From the NCBI GenBank assembly GCA_026874595.1, contig CM049313.1, forward strand, positions 51,511,659 to 51,575,658: a stretch of 64,000 bases of DNA, in the 5' to 3' direction. Under the pieces are notes generated by a model that was not told the DNA's origin, did not search any database, and saw only the letters and a list, made by a program, of their open reading frames with translations. The position numbers were made by a program, and so were the translations under genes. Of this stretch, positions 22,500 to 33,321 are shown in pieces. The stretch's first letter is position 1. Each line of letters starts with the position of its first letter. Origin of the DNA: Sipunculus nudus. Its lineage: Eukaryota > Annelida > Sipuncula > Golfingiida > Sipunculidae.

Positions 22500-23610
22500 G
22501 AATCACTGTCTTTTTAAAACTCCATAATTATCATTCCTGTAACCATATTTGTGCAAATATTTTAAAGATCCGAAAAAAGCCGGAATCTTCTTTACAGTAC
22601 ATAAAAAATCTCCTTGGAAACCTGAAATTAGGTCTCTGTTACCCATAGCCTGTGAACTATGGAACTCCGAAGTACCCCCAGAATAATGGAAAATTTGATA
22701 AAAAAGCTCAAGTATCTGAACAACTATTGCATTGATCACCATGAATCTTTGCATGGATATTGTTCATAGAATGGCTCATCAGTTTCTCCAATCAGGTGGC
22801 GACACCTGTATTTTTTATTTTTTACGAATTATTTTCTCTATTTTGATACCTTCAAAGAAGCTGTCATCTGTAAACAGGGCACAAATCGTAACCGCTTGAC
22901 CTGGAATCTTCTTACTTGTCCATCCACCTTGGAAAGTTTTCGGGTAAACCAGACATATGGTGCCACCCGGTTTTGAAGAATAAATAAATGCCCTTTTCTC
23001 AGGAGTGACTTGCCATATTAGCCTTAAATTGTCCCAATCAAAGATCTTGGACTCCTCCGTCTTTTACTCAAGACTTGTGCAGCCACCTGCAATCATTTTC
23101 CTGTGGCATCCATCCGTACATCTGCTTTGGGTGAAAATTGCTCATATCTCAGGAGTGGTTCAAGGTATTGGTCTGAAATTTGTCATGTCCATCCATCTTG
23201 GAAAATTTTCTCTTAAACCAAACAGGTGGCACCACCTACCTTCCATTTTCTGTGGAATAAATTAATTTTCTTTTCTTAGGAATGGTGTGCCGTATTGGCC
23301 TGAAAATATGTATGTCCGTAGATCTTGGCCTGCTTTAGCTTGCACTCAAGACTGGTGGCGCCACATCTGCAATTGTTTTCCTGTGGCGTCCATACGTACA
23401 TGTGCTTTTGGGGAAAATTGTTCATATCTCCGGAATGGTTCATGATATTGGTCTGGAATTCGGCATGTCAATCCGTCTTTGAGAGTTTTCTCGTAAACCA
23501 GACATTTTATAAAATTTATGATTTTTTTGGCACTCTGGCAGTCATCTTTCTCATTGTTCAACATTCCTTGAATTCAGCTGAGCGTCATGGCCCATGGGCC
23601 ACTCGTTAAT
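22500..23610 (+). repeat. Second block of the 337-bp repeat family, in the pseudogene intron
   Basis: From about 22600 the sequence matches the units of 9920-13020 (GAAATTAGGTCTCTGTTACCC, GGCACAAATCGTAACCGC). It then changes to a second repeated unit (about 22970-23560), with CATATCTCAGGAGTGGTTCA and GGTGGCGCCACATCTG motifs, present at least twice. It ends GAGCGTCATGGCCCATGGGC and then CACTCGTTAA, the same palindromic terminus as the first block. It lies in the single surviving intron of FAXC-like copy 2. Confidence 0.8.
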
Positions 23611-23822
23611 ATTATGGAAGGGAACATTTTTAATCCTGAGAGTTTTGGGTTTATGCAGCCCAAGGTCTGACCGTCAATAAACCAAAGAGACTTTCAACTC
23701 TCTGATATAAAAGGGGTCTTTAACAAAATCGGGTGAGAAGTGGAAGAAGGAAGAGGTCAACTTGAGATTAAAATTATCTCTGGTATCATCCATGCTGAAA
23801 CTCTGACGAAAGGCCTTATTGT

Positions 23823-24108
23823 GTATGTGCGTGTGACAGAGAGACTGAGAGCGAGAGAAACAAGTGAGAGTAAGACGAAATAATGTGTGAGAGAGAATGA
23901 GAAAAAAAAAGAAATAAATGAGAGTGGGATAGAAAGAATTTAAGAAGTGTGTGTGAGAGGGACCGAGAGTGAGAGAAAGAAGTGAGTGAGACGGAGAGAA
24001 TGTGAAAAGGTGGGGGAGAGAGAGATAATGAGAGAGAGAGAGTGAGTGAAAGAAAAATGTGAGATTAGGATAAAAAATTGTATAAGAGAGAGAGAGAGAG
24101 AGTTTTAC
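23823..24108. repeat. Purine-rich low-complexity tract (GAGAGA/GAGTGAGA)
   Basis: About 285 bp of degenerate GA, GTGAGA and GAAAA repeats ending some 90 bp before exon 2 of the pseudogene. The long leucine/serine-rich minus-strand open frame over it is a repeat artefact. Confidence 0.85.
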
Positions 24109-24399
24109 TTCCTTTGTGAATGTTATATAAAAGCAACGTTTCCGTTCAGATTTATATCCTAATGAGCACAATGTTTATTTTTACGTATTAATCAGGTTGT
24201 CGAAACTTTGGAGTGGTCCCCGGAAAGGAAACAGATTCCTTATATATGGCTCAATTGCAAATGGGTTGAGGATTCTTATTTCATAATGCGATATCTGACG
24301 TCACACTTCAAACTGGACGAGACAGAGGGACTGACGGAGGCGGAGCGGGGGGTGTCACTGGCGTTCACAAGGATGATTGAAGGCCACATGGCAAAGTGA

Positions 24400-25430
24400 A
24401 GTAGCTTTCGTTTAATTTAAAACTAGTATTTAATAAGAATATCTCTGATGGGCAGAAATATGACAGAGATTGTTTCGGAGCAATTTAGCCTGCTGCTGAA
24501 TGGCTAGTAATGGAGTTTAAATATTCGTATACAGAACCGGCTTCTGTGGTCATTTGGTAGAGCGGTCGGCCTCCACCCGGGATGAACGTTCCGCCAGTTT
24601 TCATTTAAGAGGTAAGATTACCGGGGTTGGTTTGTTGTACTGGACCTCTTAAATCAAAGGATAAAGAAAACACACCATCATAGATTCTGACCACGTACGA
24701 GAGAAATCTATAGATATATGTTGTTTCATCCCTTTGGAAATTCCGAATGCTAACCCGATCCTGTCAGGGATCATGATCGCTCTAATTGTACTTTGTAATT
24801 CTTTCACAACCCATAGGGCTAGTTAAGGGACAGGGGGCGTTAATTACTAACCATGCAGGTAAGACATTATTATTCACTTGGAAGTCGAAAGAATGGCTCC
24901 TGCAACCTTTGGCCTAGAACTTTTTATTCTTTCTACTTTGTATAGAAAAATCAAGGAAAACATGCCGACAAAGGGTACTGGTACAGAATACACGTGTTCT
25001 GTTTAGGAGAGCTCCCCCAAATTATGTAAATTTTATTATTGTCATGCAGCTGACGGTTTACAGTATTATCGGCGACCTATTTGGCTGCAAAGAACATGCA
25101 GTTAGGGCTCACGATTATTCATCGAATATTCAATGAATATGCTGTCAAGCTTATTTAGAGTTCACGGTGAGGTCAATTGCTTCCCTGGATTGTAATACAA
25201 TTTTAGCCCTTTTTTGAATGCTTTAATCAATGTATAGTATGGATAATATGGTGCTGAAATTGTATTTAAAAATATTTTTCATATTTGGTCGAGCGGGTGT
25301 TCTGTCGGTGCTCCTGTGTGTCACCTCCTCACATTTTCTCAGGCACATGTCACCCACCTGGAATCGGTAATAAACCCTATGCTCAATTAAATGGATATTT
25401 TCGGCTTTCGAGCAGTTGTCAGAGTGTCAG

Positions 25431-25432
<2 letters not shown>
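24400..25432. other. Intergenic region with a tRNA-like fragment
   Basis: No gene seen. At 24541-24660 a stretch starts with a tRNA A-box-like TGGTAGAGCGGTCGGC and has ATTTAAGAGGT at about 24605 mirrored by ACCTCTTAAAT at about 24647, able to form an 11-bp hairpin. It may be a degraded SINE or snapback repeat. Confidence 0.4.

Positions 25433-25482
<50 letters not shown>
25433..25482. repeat. (TA)n microsatellite
   Basis: About 25 TA dinucleotides abutting the TGTTACGA repeat that follows. Confidence 0.95.
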
Positions 25483-25483
<1 letters not shown>

Positions 25484-25487
<4 letters not shown>

Positions 25488-25775
25488 ACGAAGACCAATT
25501 GTTCAGGCCGGGATTCAAACCCATGTCGGTGGCGCACAATCCTGGCTTCCCACTGCTTTGCGAGAAAAGCAAGCTTCACTTGCAAGACAGTTCGGTCAAC
25601 TTTTCTGTCACCCCGTAATACACCCCTCTTAAGAGCGTTCTGCAATCAGAAAAAGACTATAACAGGAGTCACACCTTCGGTGAACTAGGTGGTGGTAATT
25701 TCCTAATTACTTCAAACTACCATTCCCTGGGCCACAAAGCACACCGTCACGTTGGAGGAGCCCCCATTTGTTACG
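25484..25775 (-). repeat. TGTTACGA-bounded tRNA-like repeat, third copy
   Basis: Starts TGTTACGAAGACCAATTG and ends just after a second TGTTACGATGAC at 25769. It shares with 13202-13460 the tRNA-like block (GGGATTCAAACCCATG, GCTTTGCGAGAAAAGC), a CAGTTCGGTC stretch, and GGGCCACAAA...CCGTCACGTTGGA before the closing TGTTACGA. Confidence 0.7.
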
Positions 25776-26899
25776 ATGACAAATTGTTTATTATTGATAT
25801 ATACGTCTTTATGATGGCTTCTCTATGTCAGGTGTGAATAAAGTTGAAGGTAACTAGGCTTTCACAGGAAAACACTCCGAGATAGCATACATCCACCAAT
25901 GGTATCAACATGAAAAGTCCGGGCTTTTGGGGTAGTACGAATGTACTGCATGTTCCCTGGTGATGTTTTGATCAATGGTTGTCATCTGTCATTCTCGAAA
26001 AATACAAATAAATATGTGTAAAATAAAAACTTTTACTGGCGATACCAGTCTTCTGAAGAAAAAGTTCCGATGGATCAATTTGCATTCTAATTTCACAACA
26101 ACCCATCCAGTCCTTTCTTTGAGCTCAAACAAATGTTTTGTCCCGTTACTCGTAACTCCCGTAACAATGACCAACCATTTGATTTCCAGAGATGAACCAT
26201 TAGGACCTGTCAGCCAAGTTTGTACCTCCTTTGCCTTACGATTATGATATCTGTCCTATTAACGGACCGACGGCCTGACCTACGACGGACAAAGAATTCA
26301 GAATTTATCAGAAACGCAAAACGTGACGGACGGGCATGCAGACAGATCTCCAAGCAAATCTATTAACCTTAAATAAATATCACACCGAAAATTGTTGATC
26401 ATAAATAAAGACATATTGGTCAGTTAGTTTTGGGCTAAAATTTGAATCTAACATTATTGGGCTTTAATCTTTATCACAACATGATTATAAATACTCCGTG
26501 TAAATTATGTGGAGGAAGAAATATCATATTTATAACAATATTGCCTAATTTATCACATTACTGGCAATTATTACAATATGCTTACCATGCTTACCTTGGG
26601 CAGCATTCAAATTCTATTAAACGGTGGATTAACACTGTAAGATAAAAGGGTTTTTGAAGGTGCTTTAATGTACCAACATAATTCCATCTATATATAATCA
26701 ATATAATTATTACGGAGTTGGGTTTTTTCTAGACCACGGTTTACCTGCTTCCGTTCTGATTCAACTCTCCTAATTCGGCAGACGTATCGGTGTTGTGCTC
26801 TTCTAGGACAAGTTTGTTTTATTTGCGGGATTATGCCCTATTAAGCTGAACAATTAATAATTTTAATATTTCCCCATTACGTGCTCCTATTTTTTTTGT

Positions 26900-28270
26900 G
26901 CTGTAAGGTCCTCCACGCCTGTGAGGCTTTTTCGGGAGGCGCCTCGGGGATTTTCACTGGAATGCTTAGACCGTGGCCAGAGTGCAAGTCCTGCCCAAAA
27001 GGCATTTCCGTGCAATACGCGGATCCGCGGGTCCACTTTAATCCCATTGATTACCCATATCCATTGTGACGCCTCTATAGGAATTTTCTCTCTCAAAGGA
27101 AGTAAAGGTTTTTTTAATCCAAAGACCACATGCCTGCTTTCAAAGCGAGGGCTTTTCAGTTTGGTCAACACTTTGCACTGAGTCCAGTGATGTGGCCACC
27201 GTTTGACAGTTTTTTAGGGGTTACAGGTATGTTGATTTTTATACATAAAAAAATATCTTTCCATGATAACCATGGTTTCAAAAGTTCGGCCAAGTCATGT
27301 GTTTTATGATTTTTTTTTTCAAAAAGAGCCCCACAGCTTAATTATCATTCGGATTTGGTGGTTGGGGGGGGGGGGGGGGAGGGTTCACATATATTTGTTC
27401 ACCTTGCGAGTGGCAGAACAAATAAATACGAATGTGTTGCTCCAGACGGGACAAAGTAATGGTCCTTTGTCATAATGGCTTATAAGAAAATATATATTGT
27501 GGTGATTCATATTACCTCCAAAATGAAATGGACTATTGATATGTCTTTACCCTAACCCTGTACAAATGTTCAGCAAAACATTTGTCGCCTTTCGCGCTTT
27601 TTCAGGAGGCTTTGTAATCCCCACTGGACCCCATTACCATTATATCGAATGTCTAGGAATTTTACTCTGTCAAAAGGAAGTAAATATTTTAAATTCAAGC
27701 AATAATGAACACATGTCCACATGAATCATTAAATAGGGAGCACTTTTCCGTTAAGTGGACACACTGAGCTGAGACCCTTTACATGATCACCGTTTTATAG
27801 GTTTACATGTATGTCAATTATTATACATTCAGAAGTATCTTTGTTAGATAATCAAGGTTTTAATAGTTCGGCCGATTTATGGGTTGTTTGAAAAAAAGTT
27901 TTTTTTCAAAGGGAAACCCGGGGGGGGGATTGCCTACACCCCTAAGGGTCCTCAATCTTTTGGGGACTTTGAAACCCCCGCCAGAATCTACTTATCAGTC
28001 GTTCATTCATACGTGCACATTTCATGTAAAACATTGTCATGGTTCGGAAACACGGGTTCACCAGGCAAGTGGCAGAACAACAGCATACGAATGGGCGGCT
28101 ACTACTCGGGAACACAGGAATATGCCCTTAAAATTATTCCTTTGTGGAACTGTGATTATGGCACTTGTGAAAAAATATATTATTGTGATTCCGATTACCT
28201 CCAAAAATGTAATGGATTATGGATGCAGTTTTACTCTACCCCTCAACAAAACTTCAGCAAAATCTGAATA
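26900..28270 (+). repeat. Two-copy tandem duplication, ~0.68-kb unit
   Basis: Copy A is about 26900-27588 and copy B about 27589-28270. Matched landmarks include GCTTTTTC (26926 and 27596), GGAAGTAAA, AGTTCGGCC, AAGTGGCAGAACA or GAGTGGCAGAACA, and ATTACCTCCAAAA (27511 and 28194), giving offsets of 670-683 bp. Both contain poly-G tracts. Many indels and substitutions separate the two, so the duplication is old. No coding function is apparent in either. Confidence 0.75.
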
Positions 28271-28280
28271 TAATATTTTG

Positions 28281-29525
28281 CGTTAATTTGCTGGAAGACA
28301 ATGCAGAAAACCAAAGCTGAAGTGTTTTCTTTGCTAAATGCTTTAATCGAAATAGATCAACCTGCTTTCTATTTATCTGGGAGAGTTGTCAATTATGCAT
28401 CAGACCTGCCTATTCCATGGCAATTTAAATTACTTAAACCAAAAATTTGATAATGTTGGAATATATTTTTCTGGGCCTATCTTTTTCACATTGGCAGCTA
28501 TACGTTTCGCGTACAAGAGACTCCAACGACATATGTATGTGTATACAAATAACGCATGTGTCTGTTAACATGCCTTAGACTATACCCTCAACTGACTACA
28601 CTGAGTAAACATCGTGTTTCACGATGTCGCATGAGCTTCAAATAATACAAAGCATCTTTCATATAATTTCACGGTAGAATGCTTCTTTATACAATCATTA
28701 CACCTACGATATTTTCAAAGCAAAGAAGCTGTCGGACCTTTGTTGTTAATCGGGAAAAAACTTCTCACTTAAAAATTCGTACATCCTGTATATGCCTCAC
28801 GTCTCTTTTCAAATTTCTTTTTTTGGGAGACTTCTGGAATAGAATAATACTTCTTTCTGTGTTGATATTTTGGGGTGTTCCTGGAGAATTCTATCAGAAG
28901 TAATCTTTATATAATATAATTGAAACATATGACAAAAGTTCCTGCAAAAACCTTGGGATTAAAATATGCGTCGTTTGGTTCCTATTAGCTCATTACAAAA
29001 ATCTACATCAGATAGAGCCGTGGATTTTCCATGGGAGCAGCTAGTATATATAATTGTATAAAATATATGATTATACATTTTGTCGCACAAGTGTATTCGA
29101 GATAAATGCTCAATTTCATGCAGCTACTTAGATGACAGAATGTTACGAAAAAAAGTAATTTCATGGTAATCAATATAATCTGTGTTCGAGTCATTTTTCA
29201 AATTGTTATACAAAAGTAAATGATAAATGTGCGCCCCACAATATAAATTAAAAAAAACAGAAAAAGGACAATTCTATAAATTTTAGATTTCCAACACAGT
29301 ATATGCTATAAGATAAACTGATTTGTATCACATTGAGTGATGGTATTATTATTATCATTATTATTATTATTAGTAGTAGTAGTAGTTGTAGTATTTTTAA
29401 CATTGATTTGCATTTTTGAAATGTAATGATGACGACTTAAGATGCTGTGTGGAAGATATATAGCGTGAGGTTTTTGAAAAAGGATAGAACTATTTGATGA
29501 TTGCTTTTCTCTCTCTCTCTCTCTC

Positions 29526-29560
<35 letters not shown>

Positions 29561-30082
29561 AAACCTTGAATGTATTGGAAAACTGGCTGGCGACAAGCGA
29601 CTTCGTGTATACGTCGATTCAATAGGTCATGGATAAAGCAATGGTTTCCTGACGCGAGAGCCCTCAAACGATCTGGTATAAGAGATGTCCAGGTATCTCA
29701 GAACTCAAAAGCCGGACCCTGACATCTTCTTTTTATTTTATACTTGTATTACCACCACCATTGTACATGAGATAAATCTTAGATATATGTGATTTTCATC
29801 AAAATTAGACACAAGGAAGGTTGCAGTAAAAAAATGGTTGAAGGTTGCGCCACCATTCTTGAATATGTGAAATATTATCCAAGATCTATGGACATGAAAA
29901 CAGTTTCAGGCCGATACATCAAATAACGCCTGAGATATGTACTTTTTTACAGACACACGGATGGACGATTGTAAAACAATTGTAAGCTCCAGAGGTCCGC
30001 GGTGGCGATGGTGGAACCAGGCTGAAAGCTTATTATCGTCGAATACATGCATTTATGGCTAATGCATGTTATACGCTGACAT
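28281..30082. other. Intergenic region with microsatellites and a repeat remnant
   Basis: No gene seen. It contains trinucleotide runs (TTA then TAG) at 29345-29396, a (CT)n tract at 29509-29562, and at 29830-29990 an inverted remnant of the second unit type of the 22500-23610 block (CCAAGATCTATGGACATG, CCTGAGATATG). Confidence 0.55.
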
Positions 30083-30605
30083 GTAACTAGGTAAGACCCA
30101 GTTGTGGCTCTGTTGTAAACACAAAGCCACAGGTCCCTGCCTTCATTTATCTAGCGGACAGGAGAGCATGCAGGTGTCGACGATGTACCCACTTTGAGGA
30201 CATTTATCCCGTGGTTAAGCCCCAGGGTGATTGTCTGGTGATTATTTCAGGCTAGCCGTGTGTACCGCACGTGTTACATCACCACTTACTGGCGCACCCA
30301 GTTAAAAAATGTGATACATGCGCCTGGCCAGCTGAAACAATACAGTGTGTAACCTTGGTAACAATGCTGCCTGTAGCCAATGGTCGTGTGTAGCCAGTGG
30401 TCCAGTTACAGGACACTCGATCACACCATGTACCAGTGATGATGTAATACATGCATGTACACTGCTGTTTGAAACAATCGTACAGGGGCACTGGGATAGG
30501 CATCCAACATCAGGTGTAGCCTACTCCCGTCCGCTATATAAATGAAGGCAGGGACCTGTGGCTCTGTGTTTACAACAGAGCCTCAACTGGGTCCAGTAAC
30601 TGGGT
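30083..30605. mobile_element. Long terminal-inverted-repeat element
   Basis: The left arm (about 30093-30156) and right arm (about 30535-30595) are inverted copies of roughly 60 bp sharing CCCAGTTG, GGCTCTGTTGTAAACACA, GCCACAGGTCCCTGCC and TTCATTTAT. Near-identical direct repeats flank it (GTAACTAGGT at 30083-30092 and GTAACTGGGT at 30596-30605), which may be a target duplication of 6-10 bp. The interior is about 380 bp without a transposase. The superfamily is undetermined; hAT-like or foldback is possible. Confidence 0.75.
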
Positions 30606-32085
30606 GTGGGAAAATTGCAGACACAAGATGAAAAAAATATTCTTAGCTGAGACCTTCAGAGTAATATGTTCATAGACAGCTGTACGTTTATTATTCAGAG
30701 TCTCTCCCGATATTTATCTTCAAATACCCTGTTGTCGCTGAAGGATACTCTACATGTATATATATATATATTGAATTTTAATATAAACGTCGGCTTTTTT
30801 AAACAAGCACATTTAATTCAATTGATTTACACAAAGCAGACAAAAAACAACAATTATACTCTGTGAACCATCTCTACGCAGGTTGGGTGGAAGATCTATT
30901 GGAACAAACGATACGCCCCCTGCGACTTTTCATAAACAAGGTCTGACAATTTTCCACGCAGGGTCAAGCTCCGTTGTGTCATATGAATATAGACCTTGCC
31001 GATTATGATGGATTTAAGTGTACTTGACCTGAATGCACCGACCCCGTTGCATTGTCATTACTATGAAGAAAAAGTAATCCTGGATCCGTTGCCCTCACAT
31101 GATATGATGTCTAGCTACTGGATAATCCTTCTTCCTACATTTCAATCTAGACCTGCAACAGGTCGAAGTTTTTTTTTTATTCTTCATCACGTTTATTAAT
31201 GTTCAATGATTATTTTATAATTCATGTATTGGCTCCTTTGGGTCGCAAATAGTTAACTTTCTTTCTCAAGGGGGCCCCACTATCACTTAGGGGTAAGGAC
31301 TACACGAGAATCCTATAATTGGGAACAAAAACGCCGTCTGTAGTGAAAATTGTAAATTACTGGAACTGGTCTCGGCAGCAATGTCTGTGTGTGTGTGTGG
31401 GGGGGGGGGCTTGAAAAAGGGACAACAGAGTAACAGGTTAGCGGTTGCTTTTACTTGGGTATATTTATGCAAGATCTGACATAATTATAGGGACCTACGC
31501 ACGTCTAGTGATTGCATATTAATATATCTCAACAATTCTAGTAGCAAATATATCACGCAATATCACCCGGCAAGCACGTGTATAAGTTTCTGTTTATATC
31601 TAAAGTGCCGCATCACCGATATTAAACCGCAAAATAGATCCACGGGATCAGCAGAATATAAAAATGTTTAACCGGCAATAATTATTTGGAATGGATATTG
31701 TGAATACATGCATCACATTTGTTTTTTAAATTAATTATTGTAATTTACAAATCCCAGACAAAGTAGCTCGATGTCGGCGTAAAAGTGTGTCGTGTGCATA
31801 AGTGTAGGCTCGGGATCTATCCTTGACCATCGTAGGTTTATCCTCTGTGTGGAGAATAATCTTACAGTTACAGAAAGTGAGAAGCCACAATAGGGAACAT
31901 TCAGATCCGCGGATACTCAAAATTAGCAACGTTGACCAATTGTGAATTATGAACTGATATGGTAAATATTTCACTATCTTAATTTATCTGTAATCAATCT
32001 GTAATCGATCAAAACAGTGTCATCAACACGCATTATATACGCATTCAGACGTTTGATATCTATTGCTGCACATTGAGACACGACG
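30606..32085. other. Region downstream of FAXC-like copy 3, no gene recognised
   Basis: This is the 3' side of the minus-strand FAXC-like gene and probably holds its 3' untranslated region next to 32085. I saw no clear polyadenylation signal close to the stop. It includes a short GT run and poly-G near 31387-31410. Confidence 0.45.
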
Positions 32086-32262
32086 TCACTGAAATCTCCC
32101 GCTGACGTCACAGAGATGCTCCCAGTCAGGCCAGAGCTGGTCTTTGATGCGGTTGACATACTTGACGAGGTTCTGACCTTTGCCCTTTAGAGAGGCTTTA
32201 TGCGGATACGGTATGTCTACCAGCACCACTTGGCAGAGATGAGCGAAAACGCAGCAGTCTAC
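32086..32262 (-). CDS. FAXC-like copy 3, terminal coding exon 5
   Basis: 177 nt including TGA, after a CTCTTTTTTTTAG acceptor. It encodes VDCCVFAHLCQVVLVDIPYP through LWPDWEHLCDVSGRFQ. Its neighbour exon in copy 1 differs at 13 of 58 residues. Confidence 0.87.
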   Translation of the reverse strand, partial: VDCCVFAHLCQVVLVDIPYPHKASLKGKGQNLVKYVNRIKDQLWPDWEHLCDVSGRFQ

Positions 32263-33276
32263 CTAAAAAAAAGAGAATACAATGTACACTTAATGACAAT
32301 TGAGTACGCTTGCCACGAAAAGATTGTCTTTCTGATCGATATACATCCGGCACCAAATCGTGCGTTTTCAATTGGACTTTCGAATTAAATTGAAAAGCCG
32401 GGGTACATATAAACTCTCTCTCGGCGATACAAAGAAGTTGCACACTTATTTAAACACCGCCTAAGCAGTGCTATCCTTGCATTCTTATTAATTCAATTCA
32501 TACAACCACTGCCTGCATGGGAAGCATTTGTCGAAGTTTGCAAACAAGGGAACAGTGTAATTTTCGTTAAATGAGAAACCAGACATCATCTACACAATGC
32601 TGCAAGGCACGCACTTCTGAACAGGTTTTTATGCAGGAATTTACATAGTTATTTTCTTTGAGCACATTATAGGTGGTGTTCTCGTTGAGATAAATAAACA
32701 TTTTCTAAAAAAAAAAATAATGATGTGTGTACAATTGTGTTTACACATCTTATGCAGCGGTTATACTCTACAATCGGTCGACATCACCTCAGTATTGACA
32801 GCTTCTTTGCATGTTTAGCAGTTTTCTTTACCGAGGCTTCGACAAAATGGCTGGAACGGAGCCACGAATCAGACCAACGAGCGCGGGGTGTCGCGAGATT
32901 AATCCTATGAATCGCATACACAATTTGACACTTCTTAATCATAGGTTGGGGTACAATTCTTTGCCCTCTTCAAGCCCTGGTGGTGAAACCCGGAAAATCT
33001 TGTTATAAAATGCAGTGGTTAAAGCAAAGAAGACATAGAACGACTGCGATGAATAACCGCTGCGTAAGAAGTGTGGCATTATGTTATAAGAAAACTAATT
33101 TACACTTGTCATCTTGTCCCCCATCATGAAGGTTTTGTTGTCAAGGAAGTCAGAAATGGCCGCTACGTCCCACTGACTCAAATGTATTCTCTCTTCCTCC
33201 GTGTAACGGGCGATACCTTGGTCCCACGCCATCTGTCGTATCTTTACATGACGGACTGATACATTATATTTCATTA

Positions 33277-33321
<45 letters not shown>

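Larger units (their letters stand above)
21583..24395 (+). pseudogene. FAXC-like protein, copy 2 (pseudogene, exons 1 and 2 only)
   Basis: Exon 1 (ATG at 21583, homology to 21831) encodes MADILTSIIENKSVVIAAAV and the WWWRVRARQEP anchor end. It then meets TGA at 21721-21723 where the paralogues have the Trp of PANW, a small deletion in the first beta strand, and a TAG where they have Gln; homology resumes with VVNLSPF and WLRLNKIKYE before GAG|GTAATC. Exon 2 (24196-24395) is open and very similar to copy 1, but the donor is GG|CAAAGT so the GT is lost, and one codon is missing. No equivalents of exons 3-5 were found before copy 3. The upstream acceptor (TCTTTTCAG at 21561-21569) is kept. Confidence 0.85.

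Noticed and set aside
23674-24171. 165-codon minus-strand frame rich in Ser, Leu, Phe and His
   Set aside because: It translates a degenerate GA/CT tract; no other coding evidence.
3167-25645. Open frames made of Tyr-Ile repeats at 3167-3355 and 25391-25645
   Set aside because: They are translations of AT dinucleotide microsatellites.
27879-28286. Overlapping 135- and 127-codon plus-strand frames
   Set aside because: They lie in the second copy of an old non-coding tandem duplication; the equivalent region of the first copy is not open.
33071-33259. Plus-strand 62-codon frame at 33071
   Set aside because: It is antisense to FAXC-like copy 3 exon 4, which matches copy 1 in length, phase and sequence.
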